Shown here: positions 19,220 through 28,423 of the stretch, piece by piece | Layout: each line of letters begins with the position of its first letter | How positions within the stretch are numbered: position 1 is the first letter of the stretch | NCBI GenBank assembly: GCA_963210315.1 | Contig: OY723266.1 | Location: 2,232,001-2,296,000, forward strand | Direction of reading: 5' to 3' | DNA: 64,000 nt | Source of the DNA: Rhynchopus euleeides | Lineage: Eukaryota; Euglenozoa; Diplonemea; Diplonemida; Diplonemidae | The notes under the pieces: generated by a model | Told to the model about the DNA's origin: nothing | Databases searched by the model: none | Seen by the model: only the letters and a program-made list of their open reading frames with translations | Program-made: the position numbers and the translations under genes

Positions 19220-20974
19220 ATGGGATCGCTGGATGTTGCAGTACGCATGGGTGCGGTGGTGTACACTGTGTCACTTTCGGAAGAGGCGACAGTGGAGGAC
19301 CTTCTGCACCTGACCGCCGCTCAGATCTCTGAGGACCTGCACCTGGAGCCGGAGGTCTGCGAAAGCTGCCTGGAGCTCGTTGACGATGAGACGGGCGAGC
19401 GTTTCAGCAAAGGCGACAAAGGGCCACTCTCGGGGACAGGGCTGTGTGCGGGCTCCTCTCTTGTGGCTTCACTTGACAACCCTGTGCACCGTGTGGATAT
19501 CGCAAAGTTGCTCCTCGTTCAAAGGGGCATCGACACCTATTACGAGGACTACGCATGCAGTGCGTGCGAGGAGGACGATGCCGACACACTCGGGTTGCTG
19601 ATCGACGCAACCTCGCAGAACGAGTGGCGAGAGACTAGGATCGGCTTGAGGCCGTGCTTTATGTTGCGGCTCATACGGAGCAGCCACACCCCCAAATGCG
19701 TGGACATGCTGCTGCAGTCGTTCCACTTCAGCACCCCCTCCCTGTGGTACTTTGTCGCGCTGGCAGCCACACAGCCTCAAAACACAGCCGCACTTCGACA
19801 CCTTCTGGACGCACTCTCCACACGTGACTGCGAGGATCGTGCCGAGAAGCTATTTGACGTCCTCACGCTGGCAACGCGGAAGGAGGGGAACATGGCGTCC
19901 GTCGTGCTCCTGCTGGAGAGCGGCGCAGACGCGGGGTATGTCGGGAGCAACCCTGTCGAGACCTTCCTGCACCACGCACAACCGGAGTACTACGACGTGG
20001 CGTTGGCCTCCTGCAAGCATATGCGGGTCGACATCTTCCGCTACGGCGTGTGTGTGGCTCACATGCGCAGCGTCGAGCTTGGTGTGCGGGCCCTGCACCA
20101 GCTGCACCGCGCCCTCTTCCTGCGTGGGGGTGCTTTGGATGCGGACGAAGCTGCAAGTTGGAAGCGTGTCGTGAATGTTCGGTGGTTGAAGGCTGGCGAG
20201 ACCACGACGCTGCTGCACGAGGCTGTGAAGCGGCAGGATGAGCTGGCTGTGGACTGGCTGCTGGCGACAGACACTGACGTGAGGATTCCGCGGTGGAAGG
20301 CTGGCGAGACCACGACGCTGCTGCACGAGGCTGTGAAGAGGGTGGATGCGGGTGCTGTGCAGTTTCTCCTGAAGTCAGGTGCTGACGTCAACGCAGGCAA
20401 CGAGTTTGGGCAGACACCCGCACACATCGCCTCTGCAAACCTGCGTTCCTACAGGTTGGCCTGGGCCATCCTGCATGATCTCCAGAGGGCGGGTGCAGAC
20501 ATGCACAGGAGGGACAACAAGGGGTGGACGGTGAAGTGGATGTCAGTCGTGCGACTGTTCCCCACATCTGACCCGCAGTCAACGCTTCCCCGCGCTTATT
20601 GTCCCCTGTGCGGCTGCCGTGATTGTCGCGGGGAGACGCGCCCTGAGATGTACGAGGATACGGCCCCAGTGATTGAGGCGTCAAGCGGGACCAACCCCGA
20701 GTCTGGGTCCGATTCCGACACCCCTTCCTCGGAAGAGGGGTGGGATTGCGAATCACCAGAGGTGCCACAGCGAGGAGTGCCGAAGTTCCGCAAGGTGATC
20801 CTCAGGAAGCGCAGGGAACCCACGAACGGCAGGGGTGGCAGGCAGCGGTGCACCAAAGCCATGGCGGGTCAGCAGATGAGGCAGGGCCGGGGGAGCAGGA
20901 GGCAGTCTCGGCGCGAGGCGAAGGATTTAGCCTCGGAGCGTGACAACAAGGCAGACTGCTGCGTGGCGAGGTGA
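19220..20974 (+). CDS. UBL-ankyrin family protein, copy 1
   Basis: The 584-residue protein is one of three near-identical paralogues (25657, 40025). Residues 1-~85 (DVAVRMGAVVYTVSLSEEATVEDLL ... LELVDDETGERF) look like a ubiquitin-like fold: two strands, a helix, then the LELVDDETG turn. The middle is helical repeat sequence with degenerate ankyrin character (VVLLLESGADAGYVG). It leads to clearer ankyrin units TTLLHEAVKRxDxxAVxxLL and KSGADVNAGNEFGQTPAHIA. In this copy the LKAGETTTLLHEAVKR unit is present twice, against once in copies 2 and 3. The tail is acidic (SSEEGWDCE) then strongly basic (RKVILRKRR, SRRQSRREAK), ending CCVAR; a nuclear localisation is possible. Function unknown; an adaptor role is the family-based guess. 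Confidence 0.75.
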   Translation: MGSLDVAVRMGAVVYTVSLSEEATVEDLLHLTAAQISEDLHLEPEVCESCLELVDDETGERFSKGDKGPLSGTGLCAGSSLVASLDNPVHRVDIAKLLLVQRGIDTYYEDYACSACEEDDADTLGLLIDATSQNEWRETRIGLRPCFMLRLIRSSHTPKCVDMLLQSFHFSTPSLWYFVALAATQPQNTAALRHLLDALSTRDCEDRAEKLFDVLTLATRKEGNMASVVLLLESGADAGYVGSNPVETFLHHAQPEYYDVALASCKHMRVDIFRYGVCVAHMRSVELGVRALHQLHRALFLRGGALDADEAASWKRVVNVRWLKAGETTTLLHEAVKRQDELAVDWLLATDTDVRIPRWKAGETTTLLHEAVKRVDAGAVQFLLKSGADVNAGNEFGQTPAHIASANLRSYRLAWAILHDLQRAGADMHRRDNKGWTVKWMSVVRLFPTSDPQSTLPRAYCPLCGCRDCRGETRPEMYEDTAPVIEASSGTNPESGSDSDTPSSEEGWDCESPEVPQRGVPKFRKVILRKRREPTNGRGGRQRCTKAMAGQQMRQGRGSRRQSRREAKDLASERDNKADCCVAR

Positions 20975-21834
20975 CCTGTGGCTGTGCCTGTGGGGTGCGT
21001 CCTTTCCTGCCACACTCACACATCCCCCCCTTTCAAGTGTGTGCCTGTCCTCACTCCTGCACATCATCGCTTTCCTAACACAACGTGTTCTGTTTCACAC
21101 ATCATCACTGGTGCCCCTGAAGTCTTCGAGGAATGGCGTCACATCACGGAGAAACTACGTACAAAACGGCTTCTGTCGAGAAACTCTCTCCACCACAAGT
21201 CAACTGCGACACAGCTACGTAAATCTGCGTTGAAACTATGACGTAAGGACTATTGGGAACCAGGGGCACCACTCGCGGTTTGTTTTCCCTTTTGCTATGT
21301 TTGATCTCCAGGAAGCCGCCTTTCTGGCCACACCCACCGGTGCCCATGATCCCCAGCGCTCGTACAGGCTCGCCAAGAGGCAACTTGTTGGTGGTCGTTG
21401 TTTCCCTCGTCTGTCGGCTGCACTGCTGTCACTGAGCAGCAGAGGTGGAGAAGAAGCGCAGTGACAGTGAATGTGATTTCCCTTGTTTCTGTTTGGGTGG
21501 AATGGCGTCACTCTGAAGACCCGTCGGCCTGGCCCTCTAGCCCAAGCGCAAAGCCTGCCTGCAGAACTGCTGCTGGTTGCATGCGCAGCCTCCACGGGAT
21601 GCTTTCATCTGAGCCAACACCACGCGTTGCTAGCATTTCCCTTCTTGCATTTCGACTGACACCACCCCTGAGGTGGGCCTGTTGCGTCACAGTCTCTGTA
21701 GAAGCGGTGCCCCCTCCCAAGCCCACCTCCGCGTCGCATTCCCCGCAACGCCGCCTTTTCCTCCAGGGTACCCTCCCAGCTTCCCTTGTCAGTACTCACC
21801 AGCCAGCTCCGTCCAGCCCCCGTCACTCCGGTGA
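20975..21834. repeat. Duplicated 3' tail of UBL-ankyrin copy 1
   Basis: This non-coding stretch is nearly identical to 27265-28118 and 41666-42523, then similarity stops abruptly (after GTCACTCCGGTGA in copies 1 and 3, earlier in copy 2). It contains a 39-nt block at 21684-21722 that also occurs perfectly at 52976-53014. A frame stays open across part of it in all copies, but no known domain is visible. Confidence 0.85.
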
Positions 21835-22111
21835 AGTTGCAAGGAACAGGGCTGCACTGACACTCGAACGCCCTCCTGTCTGTACTGTCCAGTTGGTCCT
21901 CGCTCTCCGATCCCCACATGCTGACACCACCACAGCACACCGCACCACAGGGCTGTGGCCGGGCGCCCCTCTCCCCACCCCCCGCCCGTGCCAATGCTAT
22001 CCCGCACTGCTGCATAGTGGTGCAGTGCCACACTGACCGCTTGCTCCGACATTCCATCCCGAGTCGGTGATCACGAGTGGGACCAAGAGCAGAAGCGGGT
22101 GTGCCAACTCT

Positions 22112-22465
22112 ATGAGTGTCGCCCCCAGCGGCAACGCCAGCGCCCTGCCTGCCGGGCCGGCAGACTCGCAGGATGGTTCGGAGGCTGAGGGCGGCTGCAC
22201 ATACTCGGCGGAGGTGGTGGGGCTTGCGACAGGGCTTGCCCTGTCGCTTTTCCTCAACCTTGTGCTTGCGGCGTTGCTCTGCATCCGGCCCCAGCCAGCA
22301 GCGCCGCACAGCGGCACCCTCGACGAGCGGCTCTTCAGCGAGGTGTCGTCTGAGTATGCGCTACGCAATCCTCTGTATATGTTCCGGGCAGGCGGGGGTG
22401 CTTCCCTTAGCGGCAAAGGCGTGCCCTCTGTCAGCGCTTCCGGTATGCATGGATCGATTGAGTAG
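22112..22465 (+). CDS. Possible single-pass membrane protein
   Basis: A 117-residue frame reads from MSVAPSGNAS through a strong transmembrane helix (VVGLATGLALSLFLNLVLAALLC, roughly residues 36-58) to a tail with DERLFSEVSSEYALRNPLY. The Ser/Gly-rich N-side and Tyr/Ser-containing C-side resemble the end of a type I membrane protein, like the tail of the CUB-like gene at 3649-3923. It may be the last exon of a longer gene rather than a full gene. No family is recognised. Confidence 0.4.
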   Translation: MSVAPSGNASALPAGPADSQDGSEAEGGCTYSAEVVGLATGLALSLFLNLVLAALLCIRPQPAAPHSGTLDERLFSEVSSEYALRNPLYMFRAGGGASLSGKGVPSVSASGMHGSIE

Positions 22466-22666
22466 AGGTGGCCCGCCCGCCGGCGCCAGGCTTTTCAAAG
22501 CAGGAAGGGGCGGGGCGAGGTGGCGTTGCGAGACGCGCCAAACAGAAGCCGATGATGTCTGCCTGTAGGCAGCATGGATAACATGGCAAACGGCAGGGTT
22601 GCTGAATGTGTGCCTTCTGCACTGCGGTGACAACATTGACGTGGGGTGGGGCCCTCGCTCTGTGCC

Positions 22667-22855
22667 AACACTGTGTGTGTCAAACTGTGTCACTTCACAG
22701 CAAGTGTTGTGAGGGCGGCTCACCCATCGCATTTCTGCACTTCTGAGAAGGCCCCATGTGTGTGGGCAAAGCTCGCTGGAGGTATCACCAGAGCTCGCTC
22801 GGTGAGGCCGACACGAAACAGAAATGTTCGCGCGTGTTGTGTGTGTGGAGAGTTC
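22667..22855. repeat. Degenerate dispersed repeat, copy A
   Basis: Shares blocks in order with 59283-59545: CAAACTGTGTC, GGCTCAC, TCTGCACTTCTGAG, AAGGCCCC, GAGGCCGACAC and GTGTTGT. Divergence is considerable. It lies downstream of two unrelated genes, so it could be an old transposon piece or a 3' processing region. Confidence 0.5.
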
Positions 22856-22900
22856 TCAAGCAAGTCGTCGGGTTTAGAGACACTGTTGCCGAATCAGGGA

Positions 22901-23025
22901 TTTGACCAGGCCTGTCCCTGGTCAAAGGGCCTGGTCTGTGACCTGGTCGTAAATGACCAGGGGTACAGGGCAATGTGGGATGCAACCCCCCCTGGTCAGT
23001 GACCAAGGCCCTGGTCAACCACCTG
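22901..23025. repeat. Cluster of CCTGGTC / GACCAGG inverted repeats
   Basis: Arms TTTGACCAGG (22901-22910) and CCTGGTCAAA (22917-22926) form a perfect 10-bp stem. Further CCTGGTC units at 22930, 22942 and 22991 and about 23010, and GACCAGG at 22955, allow alternative hairpins. At least seven copies of the heptamer lie in about 125 bases, far more than expected by chance. Confidence 0.75.
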
Positions 23026-23531
23026 GTTAAAGCCCTGACGAGGCACCGTGGAGAGTGGGGTGATCGTGGTGGTGTGACGGGGGGGTCTGGGGGGAGGCAT
23101 GCAACTGCTGCCGTCCAGCGCCATTTTTATTGGTGTGGGTGGTGCGGTGCATAGATGTGTGGCATTGACTGCATCTGTGAGTGGTGTTCTGTGAATATTC
23201 AAAAAGTAGATACTCAATGCCTGCACGGCATGTGGGCCGGCAGAGCGGGGCAGCGCGACTTTCCGCCCACAAGCAAGGGGTGTCGTGGATGAAACCCCCC
23301 TCCCCCCCCGGAGGACAGCCCCCAGACTCATTCAGCAGAGGCCTTGTTGTCGGGCTGCGGTTGCACACGCCACAGGCGGTTGCTCCGCAACTGCCGCGTT
23401 GTATTGCAGCCTTACCCCTCCACCCTGCCGCGCTGCAGCCGCAAGGGATAGGTAGCGAGAATGGCAGTTCTGTCGGACATTGTTGCGGGATACACCCACC
23501 AGCCACCCCCACCCTCCCCCCACACACGACG

Positions 23532-24923
23532 ATGAGCAAGCGGGAGGAAAACGTACACCCGAGCAGGCTTGCTGATGCGGACGAGAGGCGGAGTCGGGAT
23601 GACAGGCGAGACCGTGATCGTGATCGCGACCGGAACCGTGACCGCGGAGATCGCGACCGTGGCGGGCGCCATGAAGATCGCCGCGACAGGAGGGACCGTG
23701 GCTATAGCAGACGCCGCAGTCCACCACGCCAGTCGCTCGAGGAGCTCGAGGCCCAGCGGAAGCAGCGCGAGTTGGAGCACCAGGAACAGGAGGCCTACCT
23801 GAAGGACAAGCTGAAGGACGTCAACGCGCAGCTGCAGGCGGGGGACGCGACGATCGAATCCATCCGCGAGGAGGCACGCCAGCAGCCCGACACGCAGAAG
23901 CAGTGCGAGATCTCCGCGCTGCTGCAGGAGTGCAACGCGGTGGTCGAACGGCTGGGGCGCGAGAAGAGGGTTCTGACGCGTCTGAGCGCCCTGCTGGAGA
24001 CGGAAAACTCCCGCCTGAGCCACACAGAGCTGGACGACCTGAACTACCAGATGGCACAACGCCTCCGCGACCAGCAGACGCAGTACGACCACCAGCTCCG
24101 GCAGCTGCAGCGCCAGCAGCGACAGCACGGCGATGCCGGCATCAAGACAGAAGGGCCTCCCCCATCGCCGCCGCCCCTCCCCGACCAGCGGCCCCCCCAG
24201 CACGCGCAGCAGCCGCCCATGCCGCCAGCCCCTGCGATGGCCCGGCAGGGCCCCAGGTCCCGCGCGCGGAGGGTGTACTGCATTCCGCGTGATGCAAACG
24301 ACGACGCCTCGATGACGACGCAGCCCCCTGCCAACCAGGATGTGACGGGGGACGACGTGAGGGACAGCCTGATGTCTGTGCACAAAGATTACTCCGATGC
24401 GGTGAGGCGGTACCAGCTCACCAACAACAGGGATGAGCTGCTGGAGAGGATACAGGACATGATGCGGCAGATGGAAAAAGTACTCCGGAAGTATGAAAGG
24501 CGGTCGCGCGCGGATCTCGTGACAGCCCTGAAGCTGGTGGAAGCCATGTCGATGTACACGACATATTCCTCCCCGATGTACGCCATCCTGTCAGGTGCCA
24601 AAGACGACTACCCGCCGCCTTGCATCGAGAGGCAGTGGATTGACGATACCCTGCAGTTTCTCGACAAACGCCGCGATGCGCACGTCACATGTTACAAGTG
24701 TGGCGGGAAGGGTCACAGGTCCCGCGACTGCACCATCCCACGCCCTGAACGTCTGAGCAGAGGCGGTGGCGGCGGCGGTGGTGGTGGTGGGGACGGGCAC
24801 CCCCCGCCGCACAGGCGGGGCAACGGCGGGAGGGGCGATGATCTGCTCGCACTGCAGGCGAGGCAGCAGCAGCAGCTCATGCAGCACCAGCTGGTGTCCC
24901 CGCAGGACATGGGCATGCGGTAG
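23532..24923 (+). CDS. RD-rich, coiled-coil, CCHC zinc-knuckle protein
   Basis: The 463-residue protein has three parts. The first ~65 residues are an Arg/Asp-rich low-complexity region (RDRDRDRDRNRDRGDRDR) like splicing-associated RD/RS proteins. From ~70 to 210 a coiled coil follows (LEELEAQRKQRELEHQEQEAY and onward), then a Pro-rich linker and a helical region. Near residue 380 lies one CCHC zinc knuckle, CYKCGGKGHRSRDC. The C-terminus has a Gly run and Gln runs. This set suggests a nuclear RNA-binding protein of pre-mRNA processing. I see no KH or RRM. The zinc knuckle alone could recall a Gag protein, but nothing else supports that. The start follows a C-rich leader. Confidence 0.65.
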   Translation: MSKREENVHPSRLADADERRSRDDRRDRDRDRDRNRDRGDRDRGGRHEDRRDRRDRGYSRRRSPPRQSLEELEAQRKQRELEHQEQEAYLKDKLKDVNAQLQAGDATIESIREEARQQPDTQKQCEISALLQECNAVVERLGREKRVLTRLSALLETENSRLSHTELDDLNYQMAQRLRDQQTQYDHQLRQLQRQQRQHGDAGIKTEGPPPSPPPLPDQRPPQHAQQPPMPPAPAMARQGPRSRARRVYCIPRDANDDASMTTQPPANQDVTGDDVRDSLMSVHKDYSDAVRRYQLTNNRDELLERIQDMMRQMEKVLRKYERRSRADLVTALKLVEAMSMYTTYSSPMYAILSGAKDDYPPPCIERQWIDDTLQFLDKRRDAHVTCYKCGGKGHRSRDCTIPRPERLSRGGGGGGGGGGDGHPPPHRRGNGGRGDDLLALQARQQQQLMQHQLVSPQDMGMR

Positions 24924-25656
24924 CGGGGTGTGGTGGTGGGGGGTGGGGGTGGAGTGGGCTCCTCCTGCAGTCCCCGTGGGTGTGGTGTGTTGGGGGACCC
25001 AGCCAAAAAAAGAGTTGCTTCTTGAGCACAGCCAAGGCAGGGGGGGCGGGGGTTTCCCCCAGGATTTGGGATTTCCAGGGCCGGTGGGTGGGTGTGTGGG
25101 GTCAATGCTGACCCCAATGATGATTGTGTGCTCAACAGAAGTACATTGCACTGGGGGCGAGGTTTGTAGGAAACAGCCCCCCTCCCCCCCCTCCCCCGCA
25201 CGCCTTCAAGGAGGAAGAGGAAGGAGGAATGCACCGGTTTGCCACGTTTCGTTTCCTGAGAGCATGGACTGCAGTGCATCGTTGGGGGGGGGGGGGGGTC
25301 GGTTGCTCCCGCAACCACCTCCCTCCCGCGGGGGGGGGGGGGGCACCGATGCCCGGGCTCTGAGGTGTGTGGGGGGTAGAGGGGAGGTGTGTGGTCTGCC
25401 AAGGCAATGGGTGCTTCTGCTGCGCTGAGTTTGAGGCCCCGCAGACGAGGCCCAAATTCCCGTCGTGAGTGTACGGAATGAAGTGGGGGTGGGGCCAGCT
25501 CCAGCACCAATCGATCGGTGGCACTTGTCGGGGCCCAGCAACGCGGACTGGGAATTATATTTCTACCAAAATACCAACCCATTCAAATACACACGCGCAC
25601 AAGCTCACCACTGCAGGGTATCTTTTAACCCCCGCCTCGCAACGGTGTCCAACAGA
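24924..25656. other. Intergenic with long G runs, then leader of copy 2
   Basis: G runs of 9 to 14 occur at about 25285-25300 and 25330-25343. Shared family leader begins at about 25583 and includes the acceptor AG at 25615-25616. No gene is seen. Confidence 0.5.
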
Positions 25657-27264
25657 ATGGGATCGCTGGATGTTGCAGTGCGCATGGGTGCGGTGGCGTA
25701 CACTGTGTCACTGTCGGAAGAGGCGACAGTGGAGGACCTTCTGCACCTGGCCGCCGCTCAGATCTCTGAGGACCTGCACCTGGAGCCGGAGGTCTGCGAA
25801 AGCTGCCTGGAGCTCGTTGACGATGAGACGGGCGAGCGTTTCAGCGAAGGCGAGAAGGGGCCACTTTCGGGGACAGGGCTGTGTGCGGGCTCCTCTCTTG
25901 CTGCGTCAGTTGACGACCGTGCCAAGATCGCAAGGTTACTTCTTGCTCAAAGGGGCCTGCAATACAGCGACTATTCGGGAGCTGCTTATCTCGATCGAAA
26001 TGCGTTCAACTTCGACGGTTTCGACGCCGATACACGCGGGCTGCTGATCGACGCAACCTACTATGACGACCCAGAGGAAAACATCAGTTTGACGGACGGC
26101 GTCATGCGCAGGCTTCTCCATGATCGCGAGAGCCCCGATTGCTTCGCCACGCAGTTGTTCCGCTTCAGCACACCCTCCCTGTGGTACTTAGCCGTATGGG
26201 CAGCCAGGCACCCTTTTAGCACAGCTGCACTGCCGCACCTTCTGGACGCACTCTCCACACGTGACTGCGAGGATCGTGCCGAGAAGCTGTTCGACGTCCT
26301 CACGCTGGCAACGCGGAAGGAGGGGAACATGGCGTCCGTCGTGCTCCTGCTGGAGAGCGGTGCAGACGCGGGGTATGTCGGGAGCAACCCTGTCGAGACC
26401 TTCCTGCACCACGTACAACCGGAGTACTACGACGTGGCGTTGGCCTCCTGCAAGCATATGCGGGTCGACATCTTCCGCTACGGCGTGTGTGTGGATCACA
26501 TGCGCAGCGTCGAGCTTGGTGTGCGGGCCCTGCACCAGCTGCACCGCGCCCTCTTCCTGCGCGGGGGTGCTTTGGATGCGGACGAAGCTGCAAGTTGGAA
26601 GCGTGTCGTGAATGTTCGGTGGTTGAAGGCTGGCGAGACCACGACGCTGCTGCACGAGGCTGTGAAGCGGAAGGATGCGGGTGCTGTGAGGTTCCTCCTG
26701 AAGTCAGGCGCTGACGATGCATGCAACGACTTCCAGCACATCCCCCCACATATCACCTGTGACGACATCTGGTCCTGCTTCCGGAGGTGGGACATGACTA
26801 TCCTGCATGATCCCCAGAGGGCGGGTGCATACATGCACAGGAAGGACAACAAGCGGAGCACGGTGAAGTGCATGTCAGTCGTGCAGCTCCCACCTCTACA
26901 GGAGCAGCCAATGCTGCCCCGGGTTGGGCGGCTCCTGTGCACCTGCTATTCGTGTGTGGCTGACCAGTGTTGGAGGAGGAGCTGCCCGGACGAAGGGGGG
27001 TCCGTCACTTACGACTCCGTGGAGGAGCTTCCCTCGTCTGAAGAGGGGTGGGATTGCGAGCCACCAGAGGTGCCACGGCGGGGAGTGCCGAAGTTCCGCA
27101 AAGTGACCCTCAGGAAGCGCAGGGGTGGCGCGCAGCGGTGCACCAAAGCCACGACTGGTCAGCAGATGAGGCAGGGTCGGGGGAGCAGGAGGCAGTCTCG
27201 GCGCGAGGCGAAGGCTTTAGCCTCGGAGCGTGACAACAAGGCAGACTGCTGCGTGGCGAGGTGA
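25657..27264 (+). CDS. UBL-ankyrin family protein, copy 2
   Basis: The 535-residue paralogue is closest to copy 3. The same ubiquitin-like N-terminus and the same basic tail are present. It has only one clear ankyrin unit (TTLLHEAVKRKDAGAVRFLLKSGADDA), and the following unit has diverged from copy 1 (NDFQHIPPHITCDDIWSCF against NEFGQTPAHIASANLRSY). The acidic SSEEGWDCEPPEVPRRG stretch before the basic tail is conserved. Differences from copy 1 cluster in residues ~90-190, where copies 2 and 3 carry a different segment (YYDDPEENISLTDGVM). That mosaic pattern suggests gene conversion over the rest. Confidence 0.75.
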   Translation: MGSLDVAVRMGAVAYTVSLSEEATVEDLLHLAAAQISEDLHLEPEVCESCLELVDDETGERFSEGEKGPLSGTGLCAGSSLAASVDDRAKIARLLLAQRGLQYSDYSGAAYLDRNAFNFDGFDADTRGLLIDATYYDDPEENISLTDGVMRRLLHDRESPDCFATQLFRFSTPSLWYLAVWAARHPFSTAALPHLLDALSTRDCEDRAEKLFDVLTLATRKEGNMASVVLLLESGADAGYVGSNPVETFLHHVQPEYYDVALASCKHMRVDIFRYGVCVDHMRSVELGVRALHQLHRALFLRGGALDADEAASWKRVVNVRWLKAGETTTLLHEAVKRKDAGAVRFLLKSGADDACNDFQHIPPHITCDDIWSCFRRWDMTILHDPQRAGAYMHRKDNKRSTVKCMSVVQLPPLQEQPMLPRVGRLLCTCYSCVADQCWRRSCPDEGGSVTYDSVEELPSSEEGWDCEPPEVPRRGVPKFRKVTLRKRRGGAQRCTKATTGQQMRQGRGSRRQSRREAKALASERDNKADCCVAR

Positions 27265-28118
27265 CCTGTGGCTGTGCCTGTGGGGTGCATCCTTTCCTGC
27301 CACACTCACACATCCCCCCCTTTCAATGTGTGTGCCTGTCCTCACTCCTACACATCATCGCTTTCCTAACACAACGTGTTCTGTTTCACACATCATCACT
27401 GGTGCCCCTGAAGTCTTCGATGAACGACGTCACATCACGGAGAAACTACGTACAAAACGACTTCTGTCGAGAAACTCTCTCCACTACAAGTCAACTGCGA
27501 CACAGCTACGTAAATCTGCGTTGAAACTAGACGCAAGAACTCTGTACATCGGCGTTTTCAGGGCACCACTCGCGGTTTGTTTTCCCTTTTGCTTTGTTTG
27601 ACCTCCAACAAGCCGCCTTGCTGGCCACACCCACCGGTGCCCATGATCCCCGGCGCTCGTCCAGGCTCGCCAAGAGGCAACCTGTTGGTGGTCGTTGTTT
27701 CCCTGTTCTGTCGGCTGCACTGCTGTCACTGAGCAGCAAATGTGGGAAGAAGCGCAAGGACAGTGAATGTGATTTCCCTTGTTTCTGTTTGGGTGGAATG
27801 GCGTCACTCTGAAGACCCGTCGGCCTGGCCCTCTAGCCCAAGCGCAAAGCCTGCCTGCAGAACTGCTGCTGGTTGCATGCGCAGCCTCCACGGGATGCTT
27901 TCATCTGAGCCAACACCACGCGTTGCTAGCATTTCCTTTCTTGCATTTCGACTGACACCACCCCTGAGGTGGACCTGTTGCGTCACAGTCTCTGTAGAAG
28001 CGGTGCCCCCTCCCAAGCCCACCTCCGCGCCGCATTCCCCGCAACGCCCGCCTTTTCCTCCAGGGTACCCTCCCAGCTTCCCCTTGTCAGTACTCACCAG
28101 CCAGCTCCGCCCCGTCAC
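27265..28118. repeat. Duplicated 3' tail of UBL-ankyrin copy 2
   Basis: Nearly identical to 20975-21834 and 41666-42523, with the 39-nt shared block at 27980-28018. It ends inside the common sequence, next to an A/T-rich piece (about 28119-28225) that is unlike its surroundings. Confidence 0.85.
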
Positions 28119-28423
28119 CAAAAATCCTAGAAAGCCACCTTAGCCATAATCCATAATCACAAAATCCACCGATTTCTCTACCTATGTTTGTACCCCTATG
28201 ATTCACTGGGACAAAGCAATTTTTAGGGGTGCTGTCCCGCGGGATCGCCTCGCTCTTCGATGCATGTGACAATGCGTCGAAGTCGAAACGGCGGTTGGAC
28301 GCACGGCATCCTAGCAAGGTGGTCTGCGAGAGCCCGGTACGTCCGTCTCTTCACGCCCCTTCCATCGCCACCGCCACCACCCCACCCCACCCACCCCCAA
28401 CCCCCAACCTCCAGCCTCCAGGG
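28119..28423. other. A/T-rich junction piece and leader of LEO1
   Basis: About 28119-28225 is markedly A/T-rich (CATAATCCATAATCAC, CAATTTTTAGG) and breaks the shared tail of copy 2, so it may be a small insertion. The rest is a C/A-rich leader ending with two AGs at 28413-28414 and 28420-28421 just before the ATG. Confidence 0.45.

Larger units (their letters stand above)
22466..23531. other. Intergenic with palindrome cluster and degenerate repeat
   Basis: Contains the degenerate repeat shared with 59283-59545 and a cluster of CCTGGTC/GACCAGG palindromes at 22901-23025. The region 23040-23520 is leader sequence with a C-rich tract near 23300 and 23500. No gene is seen apart from the next start. 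Confidence 0.5.

Noticed and set aside
24690-24735. CCHC zinc knuckle as a sign of a retroelement Gag
   Set aside because: The protein has an RD-rich start and coiled coil typical of RNA-processing factors, and no polymerase, protease or integrase lies nearby.
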